The notes: generated by a model not told the origin, from the sequence alone. Numbered from the stretch's first letter, positions 26,346 to 39,467 are shown. The stretch: DNA of 64,000 nucleotides from Megachile rotundata (GCF_050947335.1 NC_134991.1:5518001-5582000); one strand, 5' to 3'. Numbers and translations are program-made.

Positions 26346-27088
26346 CGAGCATTGTCCATTCCAAATCTAAAAATGATGCAAATATAAAACCACACATGAT
26401 ATACTGTAACAAGTACCACAATTGCCTCCAACAAAACTAAAGTCACGGCCAACAAACTTCCAACGAAAGATATTTCCATTCCCTGAACGGAATGTGTCGC
26501 TAAAAATACCGAGGTATCTTTATTGACGTTCCGTTAAAATAGTGCTCGAATAGGAGATTCGGAAAGGAAAGAAGACAACGAGGAATGAAAGGACGAACAG
26601 CAAATTGAAATCCCACGGTAATCTTAGCATGTTCTGGCTCATTGACGTTATCTAGGCGGATCGCTATTTCGCGCCTTGAGCACGGATAATTTATTATTGC
26701 AGCCAGCCCTTGGTTGCATGTATTATCGATCGACGATGGTGCTTTTAACGCGCGATCGGAGCTGCGATTCTGGCAAGCTTGTTTCCTCCGTTCGACACCG
26801 TCATTCTGACAAACAAATCGATTCTCGGTCTGTCGTGTTTCGTACGAGTTTTCATTACTCGTTCTTAACTGTAGTGTTGTGACAAATTTTTGTTTTGTCG
26901 GATTAAGGGTAGTTTTTCGTTTTTAAGCATGTAATAAGAAGACTGAGAAGAAGGAGAGAACTGAAAGAGTGCTCTTTAGGGGTTCGGTATGTTTAAATGT
27001 CAATTGGTATTTTAAATAGATGTCCGATATTTATAATTAAATATTGGGGGTGTAAGTAGTCAGAATTGATATAATTTATATACGGTCT
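26346..27088. other. Unique sequence, no gene seen
   Basis: 26500-26880 is moderately GC-rich; nothing recognisable. Confidence 0.45.
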
Positions 27089-27322
27089 GTACAAATTATT
27101 TTTTATAAAGAAAATTGTAAATGTACATGTACCAAGGATATTGCACCTTAGGTACATTGTATATTTTGTTACTGAAGGTATAATTTACAGTGTATGTAAA
27201 TTATCTTTTATAAAAATAATAGATGTACATTTACCAGGGATATTGCATCTTAGGTACAATGTATATTTTTTTACTAAAGATATAGTTTACAGTGTATAAA
27301 TTATCTTTTATAAAAAAAATAA
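27089..27322. repeat. ~105-bp tandem repeat, 2.2 copies
   Basis: Copies begin near 27089 and 27194, and a partial one near 27297. Shared motifs are AAATTAT.TTTTATAAA, GGATATTGCA.CTTAGGTACA and TTTACAGTGTA. Confidence 0.82.
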
Positions 27323-29639
27323 ACCCCAAGAAAATTTCAATATCGTGTTCTTGAATCAACATGAGAGCTGACTTCAAATTATTTTAACCTAAGAAAAGAG
27401 TAATGAATAATTTATTACCGTCGTAATTACAGTCCCCACATTTAATTATTTATCGCCCCCTCCTTAAAAGTAATTTAAATATGCCCCGTCGTAAGACAAA
27501 ACAAATGAGAAATAAATTTATTAGGTTAATAAAGAAACGGAGCTGCATTCGCCGATGTTAATCAGCAATAAACTTCAGAAAGTATGCCAACTGGAATATT
27601 TTTAATTGTCCGTAATCACGACACGGGGGTAAAACGCGGTTACCATTGTACGAAAGGGGTAAATTTAACGATTACTCGATCCGACGCTACTTTGCAATCT
27701 TCCGTCTGTATAATTTCGTCCCTTGTCATCTCCGCCAAACGGATCGTGCTCTTTGATCATCGTATCACAAGAAACTTCCATTTTTTCTATTACCAGAATC
27801 GTTTCTGTCCCCGTTGCGGAGTTGTTGCTCCGCAACGTACGTTGAAATCATTTCAACGTTCTATTTCGCCGCAATCAGATGCACAAATGCCTGAAGTTCC
27901 TTTTTAAACGCGAATATTTTAATGAACGCGACTCCTATGATGGCGGACCACGTACTCCGACGATTCTTTCTCCTTTTGTCGCGCTTGTTTTCGCGTTTCG
28001 AGAAACAGACAGGTCGAAAGTGGAGGACCGAGAGGGAGAGAAAAATAGAAAGGAAAGTAGCGACGATTCTTTCAGCCCCGCGAGCTGAAAGGTTAAAAAG
28101 CACAAAACCGAAACTCGATAGGCGTTCGTCGGTATCTGTGTGAACATCTGTCACAGATACGCGTCGAACGACAGACGAGATTAAAGAATCTCGTTGTATC
28201 GCGGATCGCTTCCTTTTTACCTCTGCGGCACACTTTCTCCCTTCTCGTCTCTTCTCGTTTTTTTTTGCCTTCTTTTATTCCACTTTATTCCGTTTCATCC
28301 GGGACTCTGGGAAAAATCGAACAAACGGCTCCAGGCAGAATATTCGTCGCTGATTCTTTCCAAACGCGATGGTAGTTTCCAGCTGAATAGATTCGCGAAT
28401 TGCGTAAAACGGCCATGATCAAATACACGCTTTTTGGTATTAGGTATTTTCACCCTGCATTCCTAAATTAACTGTTATTTCGTGTGTGACGATATAGGGG
28501 CAATGTATACTAATGTAGGAGTGAACCTAAGTACCATCGCCACGGATTATACTCCTTGTTCATTTTTAACCCCTTCCGTGCCATTTATTTAACAGATGCG
28601 TCAGTCAAGACTAACCACACAGGGCTATAACACTAGAACGAACAAAAAAAATTAAAATGTCACTATTTTATATTCAGGGATCCTTGATAGTGTAACTTGT
28701 AGCTGGACCTAAATTTCAAGTTGAAGAGTATTCAAAATTTGAGTAAGGTTTGTCACATTTGAGCTGTAAGTACGTCACAAGTGAGACTCGTCAAAGTACG
28801 GGAAGGGGTTAATTTAATTCTGAGATTTAACTCGGAAGTCTGAAGATTTAGAAATTTTCGACGAAGTTATCGAATTTCTGCAAAATCACAGTCTCCATGA
28901 AATATACTCGAAAACCATCAGAACCATTTGCAGAAATAAAATATTTATTCTGTCGTACAAAAAGTCGAAAGAAAAATCAGAGTCCCAATGCAAAGAAGTT
29001 TGGAAAAGCCGGCACGAATACATAATTCTCTCGAATAAACCTCGAAGGAGTAGAATAAAATCGTCCGTTCAACCCGACAGAAATTGATGGTTTCCACTTA
29101 TTTTGGTACAAAAGCGTGCTCGTTTTCTACCCATTGTGCCATTGCGTTCATTGTTCCGGATACCTTGAATTTTGACACTTCTGCCATTATATCCGGCCGG
29201 AACCATGGAGACACGTCAATGGTGCTTATTCGCATATCCCTTTGAAAGGGTTGCGTATTCGATTTTGTTCTAATCGACAATCCAGCCACCCTTCTTACGC
29301 TGCAGACGACAGTGATTCGTGTATTGTCGTTGCTAGGACAATTGCTTAGCGAAAATAAACGGAACGACTGTTGTTCCATACTCGCACTTAATGTCCAGCC
29401 GGGAGTCCTCTTCAAGGTGAAAGAGTTGACACCTCTGGTGGAATCCTTTATCTTACGACGTACTGTCTTCGACACCCTGGATCGTGAAACGTCCAGCGAA
29501 TTTAATCGTAAAAATAATTATCGCAGAAATAGTTTGTAGGTCGTTTAAATTCACCGGTACTCCTAACTTTTCAGTCAGAAATTTTGTTCGTTTGCGAGTT
29601 GAGTGCTAGACGAAATTGTTAGCACCACAAATTTACAGT
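27323..29639. other. Unique sequence with one longer unassigned minus frame
   Basis: A 125-residue minus frame at 29098-29475 and frames around 27584-28150 are open on both strands. None carries a known motif, so no gene is called. Confidence 0.4.
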
Positions 29640-29890
29640 TTCTAGGTACTCGAATTTCCAGGTTGAACGTCTCTACATTTAGATTTATGTAAAAATTTAT
29701 AATAGAGGTTTTTCAGGTCTCAAATTTTAGAATTTTCAGGTAGAGAAGTTATTGAAGTCCCCAACTGATGAGTTCACCAAATTCACCAACTGATCAGTTC
29801 TCCAAAAGTTTAAGTCATCAAATTCCTAAATTTTTAACACAGCTCCCAATTTTTCAAATTTCACAGATTCCCTAAATTCCCAAATACGAA
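29640..29890. repeat. Decayed C-rich simple repeat
   Basis: Loose CTCAAATTT, CACCAACTGA and CCTAAATTCCCAAAT motifs; only the GATGAGTTCACC / GATCAGTTCTCC part (29766-29805) is clearly tandem. Confidence 0.45.
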
Positions 29891-32339
29891 AGTGAAAACC
29901 AGGATGTTAGCTGCCTAAAACTCCCGCCTTCAGAACTCGAAGAATCCGAGTGAGACTAAGATTCTGGCTTTTACATTTATCAAGTAGCTCTTTGGAGAAA
30001 GAAGAGCGAGTGTTATCTGATTACTCCTAACCCACTCATTCGTCCAGTGACTTGGGAAATCCATTAAACGGACACTGTAATTCATAGTTTCGGACAGCAA
30101 GGATCTCTTTTCAACGCGGCGCATTGAGAAAAGAAAATTTAATCGGGATATTAACCCAGAGCGCGCAGAATGAAAATGGACCCCCATAGACGCGCAATAT
30201 GTCTACGTCGAAGGTAACAATGTAGTCCTCCCCCGTAAAGAGCTTCTACACGCGTCGAACGCTTTGAAAGCGATGCGTAAAGGTCGGGCCAGAAGATATC
30301 GATATATTATAACGCGTCTTCTGAAGACACTTTGATACATCGTGTAACCAGAGAGGATTTTCATCCATTCAACCTGTAACTGTTACAGCAAGCAAAACAC
30401 GAGCGAATTCTTTTCTTCGCATTAACCTCCTGTGGTTCTTAGCGGGGTAAGAAGATTGTTCGCACGGGTAGATCGGCAGTTTTCATTTGTGAAACAGCGG
30501 GGTTTGAATGTAATGATGCTATTTTCAATTTGACGAACTTGTCTTTCGTAAACAACCTTGTGTAAACATGGAGGAATGAGGTTAAGAAATTATGAGGTTG
30601 ATTCAACCCTTATGATCACACATGTCAATTTACACACAGGTCAATTTATACACATGTCAATCAATTTACTTATTGTTAGTTGTAAATATAATTTAGTAGA
30701 TAATTAAGAGGGACAAGAGGACATTTTTAATTATAAAAACCCTTAAATATCCATTGCATATTTAAACCTAAACTGATTAATGAAATAAATTACTGCAATA
30801 AAAAACATTTGTCGTCTCGAAAGATTTTATCTTGATGAAAATAAATTTTCGAAGATGTGAGTAAGGTTTAGTTCTAAGAAATGTATTTTATGAATGGAAG
30901 TGATATCTTGAGCTCACACAATTGGGAGTATGAGTCAGGCACTTAACACTCCGATACAGAAGTATCCGTAAATGGAGATTTTGTTCGTGCGTATGAATAT
31001 AAATGATTCATTCTGATTGAAACGGTACTTGTGGAAATTTAAAGTGTCAGGAATAAAGAATGAAACTTGTGGTGCCTTGCAGCGTCCAGAACCTGAAATA
31101 TGTCTGCACGAGTGAATCGATATACCGACCTAATCTGGGTGAAACATCACTCCGAATAATTTTGAATACTTTAATAAGATATTCAGCTCATTACTGAATG
31201 TTAATATGAATGTTTAATTCATAAAAAGAGATATCATAAAAAATTTCTTGAAGAAAAAAATATGTGATAATAGAGAAAAAAATGTTTACTTGTTATATCG
31301 AGATGTGTAATGCAATTAAAATTAGCAAGACTACGAGTAATATTATGTAACTGATAAAATTGGAATTATATAAGTACGAGTATTGCAAACTATGAAGTTC
31401 TTTTATCAATTTCGAATTGCTTTTATGTAACATGGAATGATGAAATAGTAGTAAGCTGATAAAAGAATGGAAGGATCGGTGATAAAACTGTTGGATTTCG
31501 GATGCAACGAATGGTGTATGTGTCAAAGCGTCGATTTCATCGATCGTTCACACGCTGACATTGCAAAAGCATCGTGCTCCCGTAAATTTTCTACCGTTTC
31601 AGTTGAAAAATAGCGGGAACACAAATTTCTCCATCACTGTTTCGTGCTGGTTCATACATTCGGTTAACATCAGTATTTTTTATATTTTTTGAAAAAATAC
31701 CTCTGTTTACCGTAACAAAATTACTAATTTGATTATTGCTGCCATTTTACCGAGAGATTGAATTATCAGTCAATTTTTGCAGGCTGTACCAATAATTATA
31801 ATTTAACTTTCCAAGAGAATTCGTTTAGTCGTTCTATTAAACTTAGTAAACTTAGTAAACTTTGAATATCAAACTTTTTCCATTAAACATTCTCAACAAA
31901 AATTTGCGCACTAATAACGTATTATAAAATAATTAATTTAATCAGCTGAAAATATCTCGCAGCTTTATTTTTCTATATTTTTGTATAACAGCTTCAGAAA
32001 CAATACTTCTATCACCATCTATAGGTGAGTGAAGATACTAACACAAAGTAGAATTTTTTTATAAAATAATCTTTTGTGCTTTATTGACGCAAGAGTAGTA
32101 ACGAACAATGTCCGTAATAATGGGTATGATCCGTCAAAAGACTTTGGATCAATATTTAATAACAATTTTTTTCTACGAACCCCACAGCAACCGGCCAATA
32201 ATTTGTAGACTAAATCTTGCTTATTGTTCTTGAAACTCTAGACCTTTGCATGTTATCGGACTCGCAGAACCTATTAACAATAAAAATCAGTAGTATAGAT
32301 TAGTATCAACCTTTACAATCAATCGAATTGTTGTACGCA
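29891..32339. other. AT-rich intergenic sequence before the PAL gene
   Basis: 29930-30480 is more balanced; the rest is strongly AT-rich and unique. No gene or array was seen. Confidence 0.5.
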
Positions 32340-32572
32340 TTTCAGTGAATGGCCGCCAGATGGTTTGTTCGTGTTCCCTGTTGCATACGTCAGTGAACAT
32401 ACGCGTGGCTTTGAGGCAGTTTCGTAAGTTTGAGATGACCCACATCAGAATTCGGTGTTTAATTTCTTAAGATTATATTATGCAGCATAATTAACGTTTA
32501 GTCGCATAATTAAGGATAGTTTGAATGAAATAAAGCGAGAACAGAAGAGTCTAATGACTGTTTCGTCTAAGG
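32340..32572 (+). promoter_or_regulatory. Probable 5' UTR and promoter region of the PAL gene
   Basis: This stretch lies directly before the PAL start. It contains two insect initiator-like TCAGT motifs, near 32342 (TTTCAGTGAATGG) and near 32391 (ACGTCAGTGAAC). No TATA box sits at a fixed distance from either. The transcription start is an inference from these motifs and from the position of the start codon. Confidence 0.3.
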
Positions 32573-34539
32573 ATGATGCATCTACAACATGACATTGCCT
32601 GTTGCATTTCAGTTTTATTTGTTTTAAGTGCTGCCAAAGCGAGTCTTCAGGACTACTTGAAAATTCAGGTAAATGACAAGAGTAATTGTTATGACTGAAA
32701 AAAGAAACAGCTATGGAATAACAATGTAGAATAATTTAACAAGATGTCCAATTTTTATTTTTACTATTGCAGCAAAAAGCTTTACCTTTGCCTGATCAAA
32801 AGTTTGGGGTAAATGAGTACCCTGAATATCCTGATAACGATGAGAGGGATAGAGGATCTTTGGCATTACATTGGAATCAAATGCCTCTATTGTATAAGAA
32901 TGGCTATTTACCCAAAAGTACAATAAATTCAGATATCTACAATTCAGATGCATTAGACAAAAGTGGGTAAAATATTTGATAACTCTACAGAATTTAAGAA
33001 GCTTGTATATATTTCTTTTCTTCGTATGTGCAGATATAGTATGGGATTCCCATTGGGCAAATAATACAAAGTTTGGTCACATATCAGCAGTATCAATAGA
33101 CCCAAATGAAAACATTGGAATATTTCATAGAGCTGGACGAATTTGGGACATTAGTACATTTGATAATGAAAATAGATTTGATAGAAATAAAGGACCAATT
33201 CGGGAAAACACTATAATTCTTCTGGACAAGACTGGAAGAATAATATCAGAATGGGGTGCAAACATGTTTTATTTACCGCATGGTTTAACAATAGATTCTA
33301 ATGGAAATTACTGGGTTACCGATGTAGCTTTGCACCAGGTATTTAAATTTGATGCTAAGGATATAGCAATGATGGAAAATGCAAAGAAGATAAAGAAAAG
33401 GCAATATAGTCAAGAAAAAATGTTTTCTAACGATGATGATGATGTAAATAGCATGTTTCAAGATTATGTTCCTAAACCATCACTGATTCTTGGAATACCT
33501 TTTGAACCTGGAAATGATGACAAACGGTTTTGCAAACCAACAGCAGTGGCTGTACAGAATGATAATGAATTCTTTGTAAGTGATGGTTATTGCAATTCCA
33601 GAATTATTAAATTTAATGCAAAAGGGGAAAGAATTTTAAAGTGGGGCCGACATTGGGGAGAAGGAGGTAAATCTGTTCTCCATATGTATTTACTTAAAGA
33701 ATAACAACCTATCATATTTCAAATGTATCTTATTTTGCAGGAAGCATGTATGAAGAAGTTCCTCCACCAAATGCATTTTTTGTACCTCATGCTTTAGCTC
33801 TTGCTACTGACTTAAAATTGATTTTTGTTGCTGATAGAGAAAATGGACGAATTTTATCTTTTTCTACAGTCAATGGAACATTCCATAAAGAATATAAAAA
33901 TCCTGCTGTCATCGGTACAAAAATTTATAGTGTAGCATACAATAAAGAAAAGCTTTACCTGATCAATGGTCGTGATCCAACTCTGAATTTTAATGTTCAT
34001 ATACGAGGATTCGTTCTTGATATTCATTCTGGAAATATATTATCTCAATTTGGACCAAAAAATGATATGGACAGTCCCCACGATATAGCTGTGTCCGATG
34101 ATGGTTCTGAAATATATGTAGTAGAACTGAACATACACACTGTTTACAGATTTTTACAAGGTAAGATAATGTTAAATCTTTATAACTAAGTAAAGCAAAG
34201 AAACAATTCATAGATGTAGAATTTTTTTTTGACAAGAAAACGTCTAAGAAATTTAAAATGTTACTTTTTGCAGACATAAATTCGTCGACACAAAGTGGAA
34301 ATTCAGTGACACGCATAAACCCTCGTCATGAACTAGCACCATTAACGGATACTAACTCTGATAATCTTTCCTCTGGAGGTACTACAACTGCAACATTAGT
34401 CTTATCCCTTGTTACAGCAACAGTCATTTTTATTGCCCTCTGTGTAGCAATTGCTGCAGTTGTAGCAAGATGTCAGAAAAGAGGTAGATTGTTTCAGTAT
34501 GATGAATCTGCTGTCGAATTCTCAAAACTAGTCGAATAA
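32573..34539 (+). CDS. Pal: Peptidyl-alpha-hydroxyglycine alpha-amidating lyase, membrane-anchored, five exons, complete
   Basis: The product cleaves peptidyl-alpha-hydroxyglycine into the amidated peptide plus glyoxylate, the second step of neuropeptide amidation in the secretory pathway. The exons are 32573-32668, 32773-32962, 33034-33666, 33741-34160 and 34274-34539; all introns are GT-AG and 71-113 bp, and the phases join to exactly 534 codons. The start is the first of two adjacent ATGs, with an in-frame TGA at 32555. Residues 1-23 look like a signal peptide. NHL-type beta-propeller repeats span about 97-445. The three motifs holding the family's zinc-ligand histidines are YLPHGL (H178), FVPHAL (H323) and DSPHDI (H420). 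FHR (R128), SDGYCNSRI (Y281) and ADRENGR (R339) align with rat catalytic Arg533, Tyr654 and Arg706 (numbering from memory). Residues 486-511 form a membrane helix with a 23-residue tail. It is a stand-alone lyase without the monooxygenase domain, as in insects. I cannot tell which insect paralogue (Pal1 or Pal2) it is. Confidence 0.93.
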
Positions 34540-35800
34540 GAATATTCATTTGACTAATTTTGGGTTATTGAATAATAGTTGTGCACGCATGTTGATTAGT
34601 TTAGCCAGAATCAAACGTTTGGTAGAAATTTTATCAAATCTAGTTAATTTTAGTAATCTTATACATATCATTTAACAAAGCAACTTCTTAAATAGCCAGT
34701 AAAGGAAAAAACAACCAATGATTTAAGATGTATGAAAATCTGAGAACGTACTTTTGTCTAGTTTGCTAAAAAATAATTAGCATAAAATTTGACAAACTTC
34801 TGTACTGGCTTTGCATGTATCTCTTATATAATACTATTTTACAATTTAATAGGAAATCCAAATTTTTGTAAACTTTAGCATTTTTATTTAAACTATAAAA
34901 AACGTGGTGCTTTGTTTTATTATTTCTTTCAGTTTCACATATTTATATCATAGGAGCTGTAATACATTATTTTCAATTTCTGCTTCATACTTTACACTGT
35001 TAAGTACTTTTAATGTAAATGCATTTACAATCTTTTTATCAAAGATTGTTTTAAAACTAGGCCAGTACAAGAGGGTTGCATATAAATGTACAATTTACTT
35101 AAGAGAATACCAGTCTAGTATTTACAATTTCTACTCCAAATATATTTGAGAGTATACTTGTGCAAATTATTACTATAATACAGTAATAATATTTAATATT
35201 ACTATTCTGCAAAATAACTATTTGAGTTTCTAGACTTTATCATAGAAACAAATGAAGTAGTTTATTCCTAAATTGGGATCAAACGATGGAATATTAATTG
35301 ATTAGCTTTCAACTGTTTAACTTCCATTTAAACAATAGAATATTTAGTAATTTATGTACTTATTATGTAAATATTGTTTACACTTTTCTGTGATCGCACA
35401 AATGTAAAGATAATTCTTTTATTTATAGACCAACTATTGAACTTTATATTGTATACAAACCAAGAGTACATTGTATGAAAAGCTGAATGTTTTTAAGATT
35501 TTTTGACATGTTTTTTGCGCATACTCATTTGAAAACATTGCATTTTTTATTTTGTACTTGTATATGATTATTTATTTATTTTAGATGCTCATCTTGTAAA
35601 GGCAAATATACATGTTTTCATTTCAACAATGTTTTTTGTTATTCCCCTTATTATCCTCTTTAACTTCAGTAATATTCAACAATAATTATGTAAGTATTTA
35701 ACGATACATAGTGCATGATGCTTCAAAATATGTAGCTATTAGATTTCAATGCAATTTTACATGTTGTTGAGAAAATTTTAAATAGAAAACAATAAAAGAG
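34540..35800 (+). other. Probable 3' UTR of the PAL gene, with a candidate poly(A) signal
   Basis: AT-rich sequence follows the PAL stop codon without repeats or a credible gene. AATAAA at 35791-35796 is a candidate polyadenylation signal. Earlier AT-rich sites could also be used, so the true 3' end is uncertain. Confidence 0.35.
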
Positions 35801-37391
35801 ATCAGAGTGCCATTGTCACCAAATACAAGTACATTCAAAACCAAATGTTTTCTAATTGCAAATTTATTTGTTGTAAACAGGGTGTTTGTTAATAATGCGC
35901 AAACGAATGCACTGGGAAGCCGAGAGGCGAGAAAACTTTAAACTGTCGGGTCTGTTGGAAAACAGAAGAGGCAAAAGCTTCAAGATATTGCAGAAACGGC
36001 CGAACCCGCGAGACTTTAGTAAATTGAACACGGAACCGGAAACCTCGGAGGATGAACATCCAGAAAATAGTTTTACGAAAATCATTTAATCGTATCAATT
36101 TTGACAAATTCATTTTCGACATATTGTCTCTGCATGTGGATTCAAATATGAAATGCCATGACATTTCGTGAAACACGTTTCAATTGCGAATTCATAACTG
36201 TCTTCTGAGAGCACACTTTCACTCGTTTAATTAAGTATGCGTTAGTTTAATTAAGACGTAATGGTGAAATAGATTTAATTTACTAAAAAATTAATATAAT
36301 AGCGGGTACGACTTCGCTGTGCATTCGTACGTTACCATCATTGTAACCGATCGAATGTAATCGACGATGACTGAAAGTTCCCGCGTTTTACAAATATCTA
36401 TAATATCTATCTAAATATCTTATTTCGAATATTATTTATTTGTTATTTTACTTACCTTATGTTGCATCCGATACTGCACGTTTTAGGCACATTTCTATCA
36501 ATATTTCTGTGAATAAAGATATTATAATCCTTCCCTTACATCCGACACTGAGAGACAAGTTATACCGCGTTACATATATGTGGGTGTTCTGTGTGTTGGC
36601 GGCAAATTTAAAATTAAAAATGCTTTCGCGCTTCTGTTAAGTAAATAGATTCGACAGTTGCTTTTTACGACTACGGTGCAATTAGATACTTTAAAAAACT
36701 GCCGATATTTTAAATGTTGTTTTTCGTGACTGAATTAGTTTTGTAATTTTAAAAACTAGTTTTCAATAGAGTTTCTGTGAAGATAACTGGTAAAGTGCAA
36801 CTGTTTAAAAGATTGAATTATTTTATCACTTCAAACATTGTATCAAATTATTTATCCTGAATAACGTTAAAGTTTATGTAAAATAATAGGCGATAGAGAA
36901 TATTCTATTTGTTGAAAATACTAATTATAAAAAACTTACTGTATATTCCATATTTAAAGGAATTAATCATAAGAATATTTACTTAAAAATACTGTAACTT
37001 ACCTGATAATAATGGCCTTGCAAATGATATTTAAAAAGCGACCAAATTCTTGTTGTATGTACTAAGGTACATCATGTAACTATCTGCCGTAAAGCATTAA
37101 CATATCCTTTTAGAAATACTGAAAGCATAACTGCAGTAACTGTATCTTTGATTGTCTTTGTCTTGTAGTCTCTTGTTTGCACTCATACAAATGTGTTCAA
37201 TGAAAGAGTATTTTCCTAGTACCTGATCTAGCGAGCTGAACATTCATCTTTACTATTTTACTTCTTCTTCAAATATTGATTGAACGTTCGATTAACATTG
37301 TTTTATTTCTACGCGCTACGGATACTATGCATAATACTATAAACATGTACTCTTCAATATGCAAATGTATATTTTCAAATAAAAATGGTGT
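35801..37391. other. Unique intergenic sequence with a CAGGGTGTT-type terminus
   Basis: ACAGGGTGTTTGTTA at about 35878 resembles the end of the 25-kb foldback element. It is followed by a 67-residue plus frame (35886-36089), charged and of unknown type. No matching opposite terminus was found downstream. Confidence 0.4.
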
Positions 37392-37954
37392 TTATACTGC
37401 TATACAATTGAAGAGTCATTGTTAGATGATATAACGCGTGGTGATATACAGGGTTACTTTTAGGTAGTGATTTATTTTACACACTTAGTTGTCCTCTGTA
37501 CATGACTATAGAACGATGAAAATTAAAATTTTGAGACTTGGGAGTTTTGGGAGTTGGGAGTTTTGGGACTTGGAAATTTTAGGACTGGGGAATTTTGGGA
37601 TTTAAGATTTTGGGACTTGGGAATTTTGGGACTTAAGAATTTGGGAACTTGAAAATTTGGACCTTGGAAGATTGGAACCTTAGAAGTTTGGGACACTTGG
37701 AAATTTAAAACTTTAAAAGTGTAAAACTTTGAGAATTCAAAATCTTGCAAGTTTGGGCCCTTGGAAGTTTGGGATCTTGCAACGCTGGAACTAAGTCAGA
37801 GGACTATGGAAATTATACTACTATACAATCGAAGAGTCATTGTTAGGTGGTATAACGTGTGGCGATATACACAGGGCTACTTTTAGATAATGATTTATTT
37901 TACACACTTAGTTGTCCTCTATACACAACTATACAACGATAAAAATTAAAATTC
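37392..37954. repeat. ~140-bp direct repeat pair flanking a G-rich array
   Basis: Copies at 37392-37531 and 37813-37954 share GAAGAGTCATTGTTAG, GATATAC..AGGG.TAC and TTTACACACTTAGTTGTCCT at about 88 percent by eye. 281 bp of mostly array sequence separate them. Confidence 0.85.
37520..37795. repeat. G-rich array (GGGACTTGGGAATTTT) between two copies of a direct repeat
   Basis: The units are 16-18 bp, such as TTTTGGGACTTGGAAA. The array fills the space between the direct repeats at 37392 and 37813. Confidence 0.8.
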
Positions 37955-39467
37955 TTCTATTTATCACTAATTAAGGTCATCGACGATAATGATTTGTGTT
38001 GAAGATGCATAAAGTCAGTCCACTCTGGTGCAGCACATTTTATCAAATACGTGTTAATCGCTCGCAAACGGACCAAAAGAAAAGAAAAATGTCCATAATA
38101 TAATCGTTGCAAAATATCCACGCAATTCAATTCGATCGTTTAACAAGCACGACACTTCCACCAAATCATTTGATCCACTCACGCAGGTGATAATAAATAA
38201 ATATTACTGTCTTTCGCGTGTTCAACTATGACTCAATTACACTCGTAAGCACCGTGTTCGGTTCTTATTTTTAAATATGTATAAAAACGTGACAGTCGGT
38301 AGCTTAGAAAATATGCACGACGGAAGGAAACGAGAACGAAGAGGAAAAGAACGAGTGAACATTAAGGAGGTGATTAAAGTTCAACGTTTAAAATATTGCT
38401 TGGACACCTTAACACTTTTCTTCTCTATACGGAGAAACTGGCTTGATTAAAATTTCATTACATTTCAGACTGCTACTAGCTTATTAATATCGTACTTTAA
38501 AGAATGAATTCATACGCTAGATTACTAGGCATGACTAAGTACGAATCAGGGTAAATCAGCCTCAAAATACGGACTCGATTGTTAACGAAGAACAAAAACA
38601 TCGAATATTTGTTATTCAAGCAGTTCCGACTAGCCAACAAAATATACCACATTAGGCTAACGATATTATTTGCGAAACAGATTCCGTAAAACATGTGAAT
38701 TGGCTGTTCTTAAAAGTTATTGGTTCACAAATATACTCAGTAATAATATTTCAATGTTAAGTCAATACGTTGAAAAATACGCAGAGACAAAAATTGCTAC
38801 CCCCATTGGAAAGTGTTGAACCCATCAGATACAAAGAAATTTCTTTTTATTAAATAATCACCACCCTAGTGAACAGTCGAAAGTTCGAGTATAAATTATT
38901 TCATCCCGAACACAATTCACACCAGCAGGATGATATACCTTGAATACATCCTCGTCACGCGGTCATACCACATTCGTTAATATTTTTTTTATCTTTCATG
39001 TTTGTACATTAAAAATCGTATACGTTTCGTAGTGATACACTGACAACTGCATATTCGTTAATTTCATGTATTATCACTAAGTTGTACCTAAGACTACCGT
39101 AAATTCGTAACTAGAATAATCGACGTTCGTCGTCGGTCGCGGTCGCTGCTGGTACCGCTTTTTCCCTTTGCAATATCGTGTGCTGGTCGCTGTTGGAAGA
39201 AATAAAGGGAACAGCGGGCCCAAAATATCACAATGTCCAAGTATACTCGCGTTCGTTCTTAAATGAGATATCGGGTCCGCTTATAATATTCGATTATTAT
39301 TAATATTAGACGTATACTCTATTTACAAAACTTACGCCTCGGTATACAACAACAGAACAATCTATATTTATAGCGTTCTAGGTTTGCCGGGAATTGCGAT
39401 ATACGAAGGTGCTAACTTGTAGTTTAACCCCCGAATGGTATTCACTGAAAATTACTTTGTCAATTTC
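37955..39467. other. Unique intergenic sequence, no gene seen
   Basis: AT-rich apart from a GC-richer patch near 39120-39240. Only short frames. Confidence 0.45.

Noticed and set aside
25801..26370. 189-residue + frame of SNFYTPKFLNSQTLK-type repeats
   Set aside because: It is produced by the 48-bp C-rich minisatellite, a multiple of three without stops; no start context, domain or splice signal.
29098..29475. 125-residue minus frame
   Set aside because: Longest frame outside arrays besides the named genes, but it has no recognised motif, an equally open + frame overlaps it, and no splice support was seen.
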